Positions 49,696-58,897 of a stretch of DNA of 64,000 bases are shown here, in pieces. The notes beneath the pieces were generated by a model, which did not search any database, was not told the origin of the DNA, and was given only the letters and a program-made list of their open reading frames with translations. The position numbers were made by a program, and so were the translations under genes. Position 1 is the first letter of the stretch, and each line of letters starts with the position of its first letter. The stretch comes from JAHBXE01 sp044222195 (GTDB lineage: Bacteria > Planctomycetota > Phycisphaerae > Phycisphaerales > UBA1924): positions 198,949 through 262,948 of the forward strand of contig JBGANS010000005.1 of the NCBI GenBank assembly GCA_044222195.1. The letters run 5' to 3'.

Positions 49696-51135
49696 ATGCC
49701 GTCATTCGCCTTGAACGGCGCAGCGAAGCGATGCTTCGCTCCCTGCGCTGCCACAGTCTTGATCATCCTGTTGTCGGGGTGCGCCGCGACGCGGCCCGAC
49801 CCACAGGCGGAAGCAAATGCTGCTCGCGCCATCGGCACCGACGCCCTCACATTCCGGACAGAGGGCGGGCCGCTGGATGAACCCGCGGCCGGTGACGCGC
49901 TGACCTTGACGGAAGCCGTCCGTCGGGCGGCCACGACCGATCCCGGTCTGCAGGCCGCGCTAGCGCGCGTGCGCATCGCGATGGCCGATGCAGATCAATC
50001 GCGGCTGCTGCCCAACCCCGTGCTCAGCATCGTGCTGAAGTTCGGACCGGGTGACCCCCAGATCGAAGCCTCCCTCGCGCAAGACCTGATCCAGGTGCTG
50101 CAGATCCGCCGGCGGGCCAGTGCCGCGGACAACCGCCTGCGTCAGGTTGCGGCGGATGCGGTCACCGTGGCGCTGGATGTAACGGCAGAGGTGCAGGAGC
50201 GTTACGCGGGCGTTCAGGCCGGCGATGCTCTGATCCCTCTGCTTGAGGAAAGGCTGCGCCTTGTGCGCAAACTCGCCGATACGGCCAAGGCGCGGCTGGA
50301 AGCAGGCGAAGGAACTCGCACGGAGCTGACCATCCTGGACGCCCAGCGTGTTGAGTTGGAAGTGGAGATCGATGCAGCCAAGATCGAGCAGCGGGAGGAA
50401 CGGCTCAGGCTCGCCAGGCTCATCGGCGAGCCGTCGTCCGGCGCAACCTGGAAAGTGGACGGCTGGTCCGCGCCGGCGCTTTCGCAGGCGACCGAGACCC
50501 AGTGGGTGGACAGCGCTCTGACCAACCGCCCGGAGGTTCAAGCCGCATCGTGGCAGCTTGCTGCGCTCGGAGATGACTATGCATTGGCCCAGCTCCTGCC
50601 GTGGGAGGGAGCCGGCGCGGGCGTCGATGCGGAGCGCGATGGTGGTGAATGGCTCGTCGGCCCGTCGATCACCACGCCGATCCCAATCTTCGACACGGGA
50701 CAAGCCAAGCGGGCCAGGGTCACCGCCGAGCAGATCGAGGCTCGTCACTCTTTGACGCTCGCCAAGAGGAAGGTTGTGGAAGAAGTGCGAGTGGCGTACC
50801 AGACGCTCTCGGCAAGCCGCGTCAATCTCGACCGCATTCGCAATCAGCTCATCCCGCTTCAGCAGCAGCGTCGTCAGATCACCGAAGATGTTTACCGCGC
50901 CGAGCGTGACATCACACCGCTGCTCCTGGCGGAGCAGGACCTTCGGACTGCCCAGGCTCGGGCAATCGAAGTCGAGCGACAGGCCGCCGTTGCTCTGGTC
51001 CGCTTGCAGCGAGCTGTGGGTGGCGCGGGAATGACACCGAATCAGACCCCTGCGGGCTCTCCGTCGGATCATCAGCCTTTTCCCACACATTCGGCGGCGC
51101 AACCCGACGCGATCCCACTCTCGATGAACCACTAA
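49696..51135 (+). CDS. CzcC-like outer-membrane lipoprotein, unit 2
   Basis: 479 residues from the ATG at 49696, with GAGGA at 49685-49689; a TTG at 49681 is less likely. Lipobox ILLSGC. The long-helix repeats of outer-membrane efflux proteins are clear: TLTEAVRRAATTDPGLQAAL near residue 70 and VVEEVRVAYQTLSASRVNLD near 360. It forms the exit duct for unit 2. Confidence 0.88.
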   Translation: MPSFALNGAAKRCFAPCAATVLIILLSGCAATRPDPQAEANAARAIGTDALTFRTEGGPLDEPAAGDALTLTEAVRRAATTDPGLQAALARVRIAMADADQSRLLPNPVLSIVLKFGPGDPQIEASLAQDLIQVLQIRRRASAADNRLRQVAADAVTVALDVTAEVQERYAGVQAGDALIPLLEERLRLVRKLADTAKARLEAGEGTRTELTILDAQRVELEVEIDAAKIEQREERLRLARLIGEPSSGATWKVDGWSAPALSQATETQWVDSALTNRPEVQAASWQLAALGDDYALAQLLPWEGAGAGVDAERDGGEWLVGPSITTPIPIFDTGQAKRARVTAEQIEARHSLTLAKRKVVEEVRVAYQTLSASRVNLDRIRNQLIPLQQQRRQITEDVYRAERDITPLLLAEQDLRTAQARAIEVERQAAVALVRLQRAVGGAGMTPNQTPAGSPSDHQPFPTHSAAQPDAIPLSMNH

Positions 51136-51173
51136 CCACGACCGGGCCTGCAGCCCGGCCGGAGATCCCTCTC

Positions 51174-52514
51174 ATGACAGATACGAATTCCATTCGAGCC
51201 GCTCGCCTCCCCTTGCTCGCGCCGATAAGCGCAATCCTGGTGATCTGCGGTCTCGCGATTGCCCTCCCGTCGTGCAAGAAGCGCGACGCCGCCGAGGGGC
51301 AGGCAAAGACGCAACAGCCCGCGGCCGCAGGTAAGGACGAGCACGGGCACGAACATGGCGGCGGCGAAGCGGAGCACGCCGACGAGGTCAAACTGACCGC
51401 CGAGGCCATCGAGCGTTACGGCGTCAAAGTTAGTCCGGCGCAGATGTGGATACTGAAGCCGACGTTTGTCGCACCCGCGCGAGTGGGCTTCAACACCGAG
51501 GCGATGGCGCACGTCGGCTCTCCACTGCGGGGCCGCGCGGTCGAGATCAAGGTGCGGCTGGGGGACCATGTCAAGAAGAATGACACGCTGGTCGTGATAG
51601 AGAGCCCTGAACTGGGACAAGCACAGGCCGACTTCCTGCTCAAGCGTGCCGCGGCGGATGCGGCCCTCCCACAGGTGGACTTGGCAAAGGCGGCATGGGA
51701 CCGGGCCAAGGGCCTTCTGGAAAAATCCGAGGGAATCTCCCTCACCGATGTGCAGAAGCGAGAGGCCGAGTATAAGGCCGCGGTCGCCGGACAGAAGGCA
51801 TCTCAGGCCGCAGCGGTCGGCGCCGAAAACGGACTCCACCTCCTGGGCATGGACCAGAAAGCCGTTGACGAGCTGGTCGCGTCCGGCGAGATCATGCCGC
51901 GATTTACGATCCGGGCCGCGATTGACGGACAGGTCGTGCAGCGCGAGATCACTCTTGGTGAACTCGTGAGCCCGGAGCGCGAGTCGCTCATGGTTCTGGC
52001 CGACACCAGCACTCTGTGGGTCCAGGCCGACGTCCCCGAGGCTCGTCTATCGACCGTGGCCGCAAGCGCCAAGGCGTGGGTGACGGTCGGGCCGGCGGGC
52101 GGCAAGAAGTTCGAAGGGCAGGTCGCGTTCGTCTCGCCGCTCGTGGACCCGACGACGAGGACGGCCCAGGTCCGGATCGAGATCCCCAGCAGTGCCTTGG
52201 GAACAGGATCCATCCGACCGGGCATGTTCGCGCAGGTCGAGATTGTCGCGTCAGCGGCGGACGGCAGCGATCCCGCTCCTCAGGTCGCCGTTCCGCAGGA
52301 GGCGGTGCAGACCGTCGAGGGCGGACCAGCGGTTTTCGTGCCCGTCAGTGGCGAACCAAACACCTTTCAGAAGCGGGCCTTGACGACCGGGCCGGCCGTC
52401 GGTGGGCTTATCCCCGTGTTTGCCGGATTGGTGGATGGCGAGCAGTTCGTCGAGGTCGGTTCGTTCATCCTCAAGGCCGAGCTTGGCAAGGGCTCGGCAG
52501 GACACCAGCACTGA
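51174..52514 (+). CDS. CzcB-like RND adaptor with His-rich N-terminus, unit 2
   Basis: 446 residues. Signal or lipobox near ALPSC (about residue 34), then DEHGHEHGGGEAEHADE at about 53-69, a likely metal-binding arm. The adaptor core follows: barrel-sandwich (GSPLRGRAVEIKVRLGDHVKKNDTLVVIES in parts), helical hairpin with YKAAVAGQKAS, and beta-barrel LGELVSPERESLMVLADTS. It differs from unit 1 in lacking the CHCC domain. Confidence 0.9.
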   Translation: MTDTNSIRAARLPLLAPISAILVICGLAIALPSCKKRDAAEGQAKTQQPAAAGKDEHGHEHGGGEAEHADEVKLTAEAIERYGVKVSPAQMWILKPTFVAPARVGFNTEAMAHVGSPLRGRAVEIKVRLGDHVKKNDTLVVIESPELGQAQADFLLKRAAADAALPQVDLAKAAWDRAKGLLEKSEGISLTDVQKREAEYKAAVAGQKASQAAAVGAENGLHLLGMDQKAVDELVASGEIMPRFTIRAAIDGQVVQREITLGELVSPERESLMVLADTSTLWVQADVPEARLSTVAASAKAWVTVGPAGGKKFEGQVAFVSPLVDPTTRTAQVRIEIPSSALGTGSIRPGMFAQVEIVASAADGSDPAPQVAVPQEAVQTVEGGPAVFVPVSGEPNTFQKRALTTGPAVGGLIPVFAGLVDGEQFVEVGSFILKAELGKGSAGHQH

Positions 52515-52568
52515 TCTTCGTCTTTGTTCCGCGAGCTCATCCTTCTGTGACGACCCCGAGATCCAACC

Positions 52569-55500
52569 ATGCTTGAACGCGTCCTGCACTTCTCGATCAA
52601 GAACCGCTGGTTCATCATCGTGCTCACTGCGCTGGTCGCTGCCGTGGGCGTCTGGTCGCTGGGCAAACTGCCGATCGATGCGGTCCCCGACATCACCAAC
52701 AACCAGGTCCAGATCAACGCCGTCGCGTCTTCGCTCTCGCCTGTTGAAGTCGAGAAGCAAGTGACCTTCACGATCGAGAACGCCCTGGCGGGAATCCCCG
52801 GGCTGCAGTCCACTCGATCCTTGTCACGCAACGGCTTCTCGCAGGTCACCGCGATCTTTGAGGACGATGTGGATGTTTATTTCGCCCGCCAGCAGGTGAG
52901 CGAGAGGCTCGGCGAGGCGCGGGAATCACTCCCGCCCGATGTGGACCCCATGATGGGGCCGATCGCCACAGGTCTTGGCGAAATCTACATGTACACCGTG
53001 GAGTACGAACACCCCCGCGGTAAGGGCGCCACGATCAAGGATGGACAACCCGGGTGGCAGAGCGACGGAGCTTACCGGACACCTGAGGGCAGGCGCCTCA
53101 CAAGCGATGTCGAGCTGGCCTCGTACCTCCGCGAAGTTCAGGAATGGATCATCCGCCCCCAGCTCAAAGGGGTGAAGGATGTCGCGGGCGTTGACTCCAT
53201 CGGTGGCTACGTCAAGCAGTACCACGTGCAGCCCGACCCGATGAAGCTGGTCTCCTACGGTCTGACCTTCTCCGAGGTCATCGAGGCTATCGAGAAGAAC
53301 AATGTATCCACCGGCGCTGGGTACATCGAGCACAAAGGAGAGTCATACCTCGTTCGTGCCACGGGACGCATCGAGAACATCGACCAGCTCTCCGGGATCG
53401 TGGTCGGGACCCGAAGCGGTGTCCCGATCTACGTCCGCGACATCGTCGTCCCGGGAGGCGTGGGCGTCGGACGCGAGCTGCGCACGGGTTCAGCCAGTGA
53501 GAATGGTGAAGAGGTTGTCGTCGGCACGGCCATCATGCTCATCGGTGCCAACAGCCGCACAGTAGCCGCGGCCGTCGACGCCAAGATGCCGGAGATTCAG
53601 CGATCGCTGCCGCCGGATGTGCACGCCAAGACCGTGCTCAATCGCACCAAGCTGGTGGACGCGACGATCAAGACGATCGAGAAGAACCTGCTCGAAGGCG
53701 CGATCCTCGTCATCGTCGTGCTGCTCTTGATGCTGGGGAACGTCCGTGCAGCCCTGATCTGCGCCTCTGCAATCCCCCTCTCCATGCTTATGACTGCCAC
53801 AGGCATGGTGCAGAACAAGGTCAGCGGCAACTTGATGTCGCTGGGAGCAATCGACTTCGGCTTGATCGTCGACGGCGCTGTCATCATCGTGGAGAACTGC
53901 CTCCGACGATTGGCGGAAGCGCAGCATCACAAGGGACGGCTGCTGACTCTTCAGGAACGTCTCCACGAGGTGATGGTCGCCGCCAAAGAGATGATCCAGC
54001 CGTCGGTCTATGGCCAGGCGATCATCGTCACCGTCTACTTCCCCATCCTGGCCCTCACCGGCATTCAGGGCAAGATGTATCACCCGATGGCGCTCACGGT
54101 TATTTTCGCACTCATCGGTGCGTTCATTCTCTCCCTGACGTTCATTCCGGCAATGGTGGCGATCCTCATCCGAGGGCGGGTGCAGGAGAAGGAAATGTTT
54201 CTGGTGCGCTGGGCCAAGTCCGCGTACGAACCCGTCGTCCGCTTCGCGGTGCGGACGCGATGGGCGATCGCCGCGGTAGCGGTCTTTCTCTTCCTCGGCT
54301 CGGCGCTGCTGTTCACCCGGCTCGGTCAGGAGTTCATGCCCACGCTCGATGAGAAGGACCTGGCGATGCACGCGATGCGCATCCCGTCCACGTCGATCTC
54401 GCAGGCCCAGCAGATGCAGTTCGACGTTGAGCGCGTGTTCGCCCGCTTCCCCGAGGTCGCGTTCGTGTACTCGAAGACGGGCACCGCCGAGATGGCGACG
54501 GATCCGATGCCGCCCAACGTCTCGGACACCTTCGTCATCTTCAAGCCGCGCGAGCAGTGGCGGAGCGAGACCGAGCTTGACAAGCTCATCGCCGAGAAGA
54601 CCGAGGAGATGGAGCGACTGGGTAGCCATGGCGGTCACGACGAACACGGTCATGGCGGGCATGATGAGCACGGGCACGGGGAGATCAAGGCCGAGGGCCA
54701 CAAGGGGAAACTGTGCAAGCTCATCGAGTTGACGCTCAAGCAGCTGCCGGGGAACAACTACGAGTTCACGCAGCCGATCCAGATGCGATTCAACGAGTTG
54801 ATCTCGGGCGTCCGCGGCGATGTGGCCATCAAGGTGTACGGCGACGACTTTGATTCGATGATTCGGACAGCGCAGCAGGTCCTCGCGACCATCCAGACCG
54901 TGGCTGGCGTCGCCGACGCCAAGATGGAACAGGTCGAGGGCCTGCCGGTCATGACCGTCGACATTGACCGGGCGGCCATCGCTCGGTACGGCCTGAACAT
55001 TCACGACATCCAGCAGGTCATCGCCGCGGCCATGGGTGGCGCAGATGCCGGGCTCGTGTTCGAGGGCGACCGGCGATTCGACCTTGTTGTGCGGCTTCCC
55101 GATGAGATTCGCGGGCGGATCGACACGCTGGAGCGTTTGCCGATCCCATTGCCAAGCGGAGAGGAGCACGCTGCGAGCAGCCCGCTTGCCAGCGCCGACG
55201 GAGGCAGCCTCGCCGGGCTGATGCAGACCCGCGAGATGGGATTCATCCCGCTCGGCGACGTCGCGAAGATCGATGTATCTGAAGGCCGCAACCAGGTCAG
55301 CCGCGAGAACGGCAAGCGTCGCATCGTCGTGCAGTGCAATGTCCGCGGTCGCGACCTGGGATCGTTCGTGCAGGATGCTCAGGCCAAGGTCAACGCCATC
55401 GCGTTGCCCGCAGGGCAGTGGCTGGTGTGGGGCGGACAATACGAGAACCTCGTGGCCGCGAAAGAGCGTCTGACCATCGTGGTTCCCATCTGTTTCTTCC

Positions 55501-56111
55501 TGATCTTCCTGCTGCTGTTTTCGACGTTCAAGAGCGTCAGGTATGCACTGCTTGTGTTCAGCGCCGTCCCGCTCGGATTGACGGGCGGCATCGTGGCGCT
55601 CTGGCTGAGGGGGATGCCGTTCTCGATCTCGGCGGCAGTCGGGTTCATCGCCCTCTCAGGAGTGGCGGTCCTCAACGGCCTAGTCATGGTGTCTTTCATC
55701 AACCAGCTCAGGCGCGAGGGACTGGCGCGGGATGAGGCCATCATCCGCGGCTCCCTTGTGCGGCTCCGGCCGGTGCTGATGACCGCGTTGGTTGCTTCTC
55801 TGGGATTTGTTCCCATGGCCATCGCGTCCGGCACAGGCGCGGAAGTGCAGAAACCTCTGGCTACCGTCGTCATTGGCGGACTGATTTCCAGCACACTGTT
55901 GACGCTGGTCGTTCTACCCGCCCTCTACCGGATCTTTACTGGCCGCGATCCGGCGGGCCGCCCTGATCCCTTGCCCCAGGAATGGGAAGCTCCAGAAACC
56001 GGTCCCCTCGAGGTCCGCATGACACTGCCGCCTGGATCAGAGGGTGGTCCTGCTACGCCGCCGGTCGTCAGCCCGCCTCCGCCCCCGCCAGTTTCGGGGG
56101 GTGGAGCGTGA
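52569..56111 (+). CDS. CzcA/CusA-type heavy-metal RND exporter with His-rich insertion, unit 2
   Basis: 1180 residues, about 130 longer than usual. The TM4 relay D429, D435 and E442 (AIDFGLIVDGAVIIVEN) marks the HME subfamily. Extra length comes from an insertion with tandem GGHDEHGH units at about residues 687-708 in the second periplasmic porter domain, other loops, and a Pro/Gly-rich C-terminal tail (PPPPPPVSGGG). The His loop could deliver metal into the porter cavity. It begins 54 bases after the adaptor gene. Confidence 0.93.
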   Translation: MLERVLHFSIKNRWFIIVLTALVAAVGVWSLGKLPIDAVPDITNNQVQINAVASSLSPVEVEKQVTFTIENALAGIPGLQSTRSLSRNGFSQVTAIFEDDVDVYFARQQVSERLGEARESLPPDVDPMMGPIATGLGEIYMYTVEYEHPRGKGATIKDGQPGWQSDGAYRTPEGRRLTSDVELASYLREVQEWIIRPQLKGVKDVAGVDSIGGYVKQYHVQPDPMKLVSYGLTFSEVIEAIEKNNVSTGAGYIEHKGESYLVRATGRIENIDQLSGIVVGTRSGVPIYVRDIVVPGGVGVGRELRTGSASENGEEVVVGTAIMLIGANSRTVAAAVDAKMPEIQRSLPPDVHAKTVLNRTKLVDATIKTIEKNLLEGAILVIVVLLLMLGNVRAALICASAIPLSMLMTATGMVQNKVSGNLMSLGAIDFGLIVDGAVIIVENCLRRLAEAQHHKGRLLTLQERLHEVMVAAKEMIQPSVYGQAIIVTVYFPILALTGIQGKMYHPMALTVIFALIGAFILSLTFIPAMVAILIRGRVQEKEMFLVRWAKSAYEPVVRFAVRTRWAIAAVAVFLFLGSALLFTRLGQEFMPTLDEKDLAMHAMRIPSTSISQAQQMQFDVERVFARFPEVAFVYSKTGTAEMATDPMPPNVSDTFVIFKPREQWRSETELDKLIAEKTEEMERLGSHGGHDEHGHGGHDEHGHGEIKAEGHKGKLCKLIELTLKQLPGNNYEFTQPIQMRFNELISGVRGDVAIKVYGDDFDSMIRTAQQVLATIQTVAGVADAKMEQVEGLPVMTVDIDRAAIARYGLNIHDIQQVIAAAMGGADAGLVFEGDRRFDLVVRLPDEIRGRIDTLERLPIPLPSGEEHAASSPLASADGGSLAGLMQTREMGFIPLGDVAKIDVSEGRNQVSRENGKRRIVVQCNVRGRDLGSFVQDAQAKVNAIALPAGQWLVWGGQYENLVAAKERLTIVVPICFFLIFLLLFSTFKSVRYALLVFSAVPLGLTGGIVALWLRGMPFSISAAVGFIALSGVAVLNGLVMVSFINQLRREGLARDEAIIRGSLVRLRPVLMTALVASLGFVPMAIASGTGAEVQKPLATVVIGGLISSTLLTLVVLPALYRIFTGRDPAGRPDPLPQEWEAPETGPLEVRMTLPPGSEGGPATPPVVSPPPPPPVSGGGA

Positions 56112-56163
56112 CTCACTGCAAGTCCGTCCCTTCAAGTCCTCCTGTCACGAAAGGAATCTCACA

Positions 56164-56532
56164 ATGAAGGCTCCAATCGATGTTCGATCGCTGACTGCTG
56201 CCGGACTGGGAGCGACCCTTGCCTTCGCGGCGGTCGCTGTGTGGCCGCACATCCCGCAACCCGCCTCCGCGGTCGCTGGAGAGCAGCCTCACGAGACACG
56301 TCCATCGGGACTTCTCAGCACCAGCGAACTGCTGATCCGCATCGAGAAGCAGGGGCAGGACACCAACATGCGTCTTTCAGCAATTGAAAAGCTGATCTCG
56401 TCGGGTGTGTCGGTACGGATCGTCGAGCCGCTCCCCGCTGGCCTGCGAGGTCAGGGCGGGTCCAAGCCCGATTCGAAGGCCAAGGCCCCGGCCGATTCGC
56501 CATCGAAAGCCAACCCCGAGGATCGCAAATGA
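56164..56532 (+). CDS. Small exported or single-span protein of unknown function
   Basis: 122 residues from the ATG at 56164 with AAAGGA upstream. One hydrophobic span near residues 12-30, a helical stretch with ELLIRIEKQGQDTNMRLSAIEK that could form a coiled coil, then a low-complexity Lys/Ser/Pro tail. It follows the second CzcA by 52 bases and may be an accessory of unit 2. Confidence 0.65.
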   Translation: MKAPIDVRSLTAAGLGATLAFAAVAVWPHIPQPASAVAGEQPHETRPSGLLSTSELLIRIEKQGQDTNMRLSAIEKLISSGVSVRIVEPLPAGLRGQGGSKPDSKAKAPADSPSKANPEDRK

Positions 56533-56610
56533 GTTTGTCAATCAATCCAGGTCCGGTGTGTCGCCGGGCTGAGAGTTGTTCGTGAGTCCAAAGAATCCAA
56601 GGAGTTCAGT

Positions 56611-56883
56611 ATGCACGGTTCCAATCGCAAGGGTGTGGTGACTGGTCTCGTCGCCGGTGCGGCGGTCACTATTCTGGCCGCGGTCATGATGGGGCAAGGC
56701 GCCTCCCAGCCCGTCAAGACCGAAACGCAGTACTTCGTCACCGGGGAGCACGATGAAGCCCACTTGTGGGTGCGTGAGGGCACCAACCTCCGCTGCATCG
56801 GTCACGGCGAGTGCAAGGCACACCAGCACGATCACAAAGAGGGCGACGGCCACGATCATGGCAAGGAAACGCCCAAGAAGTAG
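56611..56883 (+). CDS. Small exported protein with His-rich C-terminus
   Basis: 90 residues. Hydrophobic N-terminal segment (8-28) and a C-terminal CIGHGECKAHQHDHKEGDGHDHG run with two Cys and seven His (written here only in part; residues about 62-84). Likely periplasmic metal binding. AAGGAG precedes the ATG. Confidence 0.7.
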   Translation: MHGSNRKGVVTGLVAGAAVTILAAVMMGQGASQPVKTETQYFVTGEHDEAHLWVREGTNLRCIGHGECKAHQHDHKEGDGHDHGKETPKK

Positions 56884-57286
56884 GCCGTCGGCTCGCGCCC
56901 GGCCCTCGTCGACCCGGACGGGAGATCGAGGGAACGCGCAAGCAGGCGAGCGGAGTCGGCTCCGGCGGGACCAGCCATTATCATGGCGCGGCAGCCTGCT
57001 CATCCTGATTCCGCTCGCCCTGCTTGCGGCCGGGGCGGACGTCGCCCTGGCCCTCTTTGTTCACGGCCACTGGGTCAAACACGGCCACCTCGCCTTTCCA
57101 CTCGACCTCGGGGCGGGCGCCATCCTCTTTTCTGGCGTCACTGTTTATGCCATCGTCATCTTCTGTCGGGACTTGAGAAAGCGGCACCGCGGTCCACAAG
57201 CAGGTAGGCGCGCCACCGAGAGAAAGCGGCCTTCAAAGGGGATCGGCCCCGTCGGCTCTGGCCAAGGGGAAGATCACAAACCATGA
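56858..57286 (+). CDS. Possible small membrane protein
   Basis: 142 residues if started at the ATG at 56858, which overlaps the previous gene by 26 bases. A basic N-terminus of about 45 residues precedes two hydrophobic segments (about 49-68 and 83-103) separated by VHGHWVKHGHL. The basic start may be non-coding, with true initiation nearer 56983. No family recognised; kept because the two hydrophobic spans are convincing. Confidence 0.45.
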   Translation: MARKRPRSRPSARARPSSTRTGDRGNAQAGERSRLRRDQPLSWRGSLLILIPLALLAAGADVALALFVHGHWVKHGHLAFPLDLGAGAILFSGVTVYAIVIFCRDLRKRHRGPQAGRRATERKRPSKGIGPVGSGQGEDHKP

Positions 57287-57326
57287 AGTACACAGAGTTT
57301 TGGGGTGGCAACGGCTCAACCCTTGG

Positions 57327-57332
57327 TATACT
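57327..57332 (+). promoter_or_regulatory. Possible -10 element (TATACT) before metal unit 3
   Basis: TATACT within CTTGGTATAC, 18 bases before the leader ATG at 57350. A close match, CTTGGTGTAC, lies 15 bases before the unit 1 leader at 41197, so the 10-mer could be a shared regulatory element. Confidence 0.35.
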
Positions 57333-57349
57333 CGAACTGAGTTGAAGGC

Positions 57350-57781
57350 ATGAAGATCTTTCGCACTATCTGCTGCCTCTTTCTCATCGCCGTCATGATG
57401 CTGCACCAGACGGTCTACATCTGTGGCACCATGATGGAGTGCCGAAGTGATGCCTCGCCTCAAGGACGTATCGAGCGGGGATGTCTAAGGGATAGCGCGG
57501 GCTCCTGCCTCGCTCAATGCGGCGAACACGAAGACCAGGGTGGCGGCACGCAGAGGCCGTGCGAGGATCATCCCTTCGATCCCGACCACGCCAATCATCA
57601 TGGAGTCGCCGGAGTTCCTACACCGGCACTTCAGTTTGATGTCGTGGGAATGCCAATTGCACTGCTTTCGATGACGCCTTCAACCGTGGCGTGCGAGCAG
57701 GGACTTGGCCTCGCCACAAAGCACTCACTGGGCCGACGACTTTCCGATCCGTTATCACGGTCGGCCATCTTGCGCATCTAG
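57350..57781 (+). CDS. Exported cysteine-rich leader protein of metal-export unit 3
   Basis: 143 residues. Signal peptide about 1-24, then C25, C31, C45, C53, C57 and C71. RIERGC and SCLAQC match the unit 2 leader at identical residue numbers, and RPCEDHPF matches HPCHDTPI. HANHHG at about 81-86 adds histidines. It leads the unit that ends in the P1B-type ATPase. Confidence 0.75.
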   Translation: MKIFRTICCLFLIAVMMLHQTVYICGTMMECRSDASPQGRIERGCLRDSAGSCLAQCGEHEDQGGGTQRPCEDHPFDPDHANHHGVAGVPTPALQFDVVGMPIALLSMTPSTVACEQGLGLATKHSLGRRLSDPLSRSAILRI

Positions 57782-57946
57782 CGGTCACTCTTCTGTCGGA
57801 GCTCCGGCCGGCGGCGTTCTCGCATGCCGGTCGCCCGTCTGACACAAGGGCTCCTCGGACTCTCCAGTCACCCATTCGTGGCTTTGACTGGACCACTTCT
57901 ACAGACCGTGTTGATTCTCGATCACGCCTCCATTCGGAGCAAGACC

Positions 57947-58882
57947 ATGCGCAGCGCAATTCACAGCCATTCCATCCTGCTGATCTCGGCGATGTGCGGA
58001 CTCGTCCCCACGATCGCATCGGCCCGTCAACAAGCCCCTGCTCCCACATCCGTCACGTCCACCGTCAGCCCCCATCGCGCGAACTTGGCTCGGCTGACGC
58101 GGCCGATCACCATGGACTTTCAGGAGAAACGCCTGGAAGACATCGTGCAGTTCATTGCGACCTCAAGCGGGGCCGACCTCGAACCCCTTTGGATTGACGA
58201 TCGGCACCCGGAAGGGCTGGATAAGGACAAAGTCATTTCCGTCAAGACGGAGAACACATCCATCCTGACCCTCATCGAGAAAGTGCTTGAGAAAGCAAAG
58301 AACGACACAGGCGACAACTCCTGGCAGATGGCCGAGAGCGGGGCGGTTCAGATCGGACCGAAGTCCCGGCTCAACCAGAACAAGCGTGTCGAGATCTACG
58401 ATGTGAACGACCTGCTCCTTGAAGTACAGAACTACCGCGACGTCCCGAAGATCGACTTGCAGCAGGCTCTCCAGTCCAGCCAGGGCGGCGGAGGCGGCGG
58501 CGGGAGGAGCCCCTTCCGGAACAACAACGAACAGAACCGGGACCGGGCGCAGGAGGCACAGGAAAAACGGGAACGCGCGAACGAACTCATTCAACTGCTG
58601 CAATCAATCGTGGAGCCCGATCAATGGACGGAGAATGGAGGGAGCGGCGGATCGATCCGCCTCTACAACGGGACTCTCATCGTCAATGCCGCCGACTACA
58701 TGCACCGCAATATCAACGGCTATCGCTACTGGCCGGCGAAAGTCACCATCGCGTCGCTGATCGACGGCAAGCGACACATTGCGCTCCGGCCGGACCCGGC
58801 GCTGGACCGTCTTCTTGACAAGACCGCCGCGTCGAATCCTCCGGGGGCCGAGAGCAAAAAACCCGAACCCAGCCGCAAGTAG
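57947..58882 (+). CDS. Exported protein with secretin N-domain-like fold
   Basis: 311 residues from the ATG at 57947; a further upstream ATG at 57824 would add a poor N-terminus. Signal peptide about 1-25. PITMDFQEKRLEDIVQFIATSSGADL near residues 52-72 resembles the STN/secretin N0-type domain. A Gly-rich stretch (QGGGGGGGR) and a charged helical region follow, then a second small domain ending YWPAKVTIASLIDG. Such proteins are common and uncharacterised in planctomycetes. It sits between the leader and the ATPase, but nothing in it indicates metal binding. Confidence 0.75.
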   Translation: MRSAIHSHSILLISAMCGLVPTIASARQQAPAPTSVTSTVSPHRANLARLTRPITMDFQEKRLEDIVQFIATSSGADLEPLWIDDRHPEGLDKDKVISVKTENTSILTLIEKVLEKAKNDTGDNSWQMAESGAVQIGPKSRLNQNKRVEIYDVNDLLLEVQNYRDVPKIDLQQALQSSQGGGGGGGRSPFRNNNEQNRDRAQEAQEKRERANELIQLLQSIVEPDQWTENGGSGGSIRLYNGTLIVNAADYMHRNINGYRYWPAKVTIASLIDGKRHIALRPDPALDRLLDKTAASNPPGAESKKPEPSRK

Positions 58883-58897
58883 TGGCTCGAATACTAG

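Noticed and set aside
53490..55439. A 649-codon minus-strand frame across the second CzcA
   Set aside because: Antisense to a conserved pump; composition Asp/His/Val-rich without family features.
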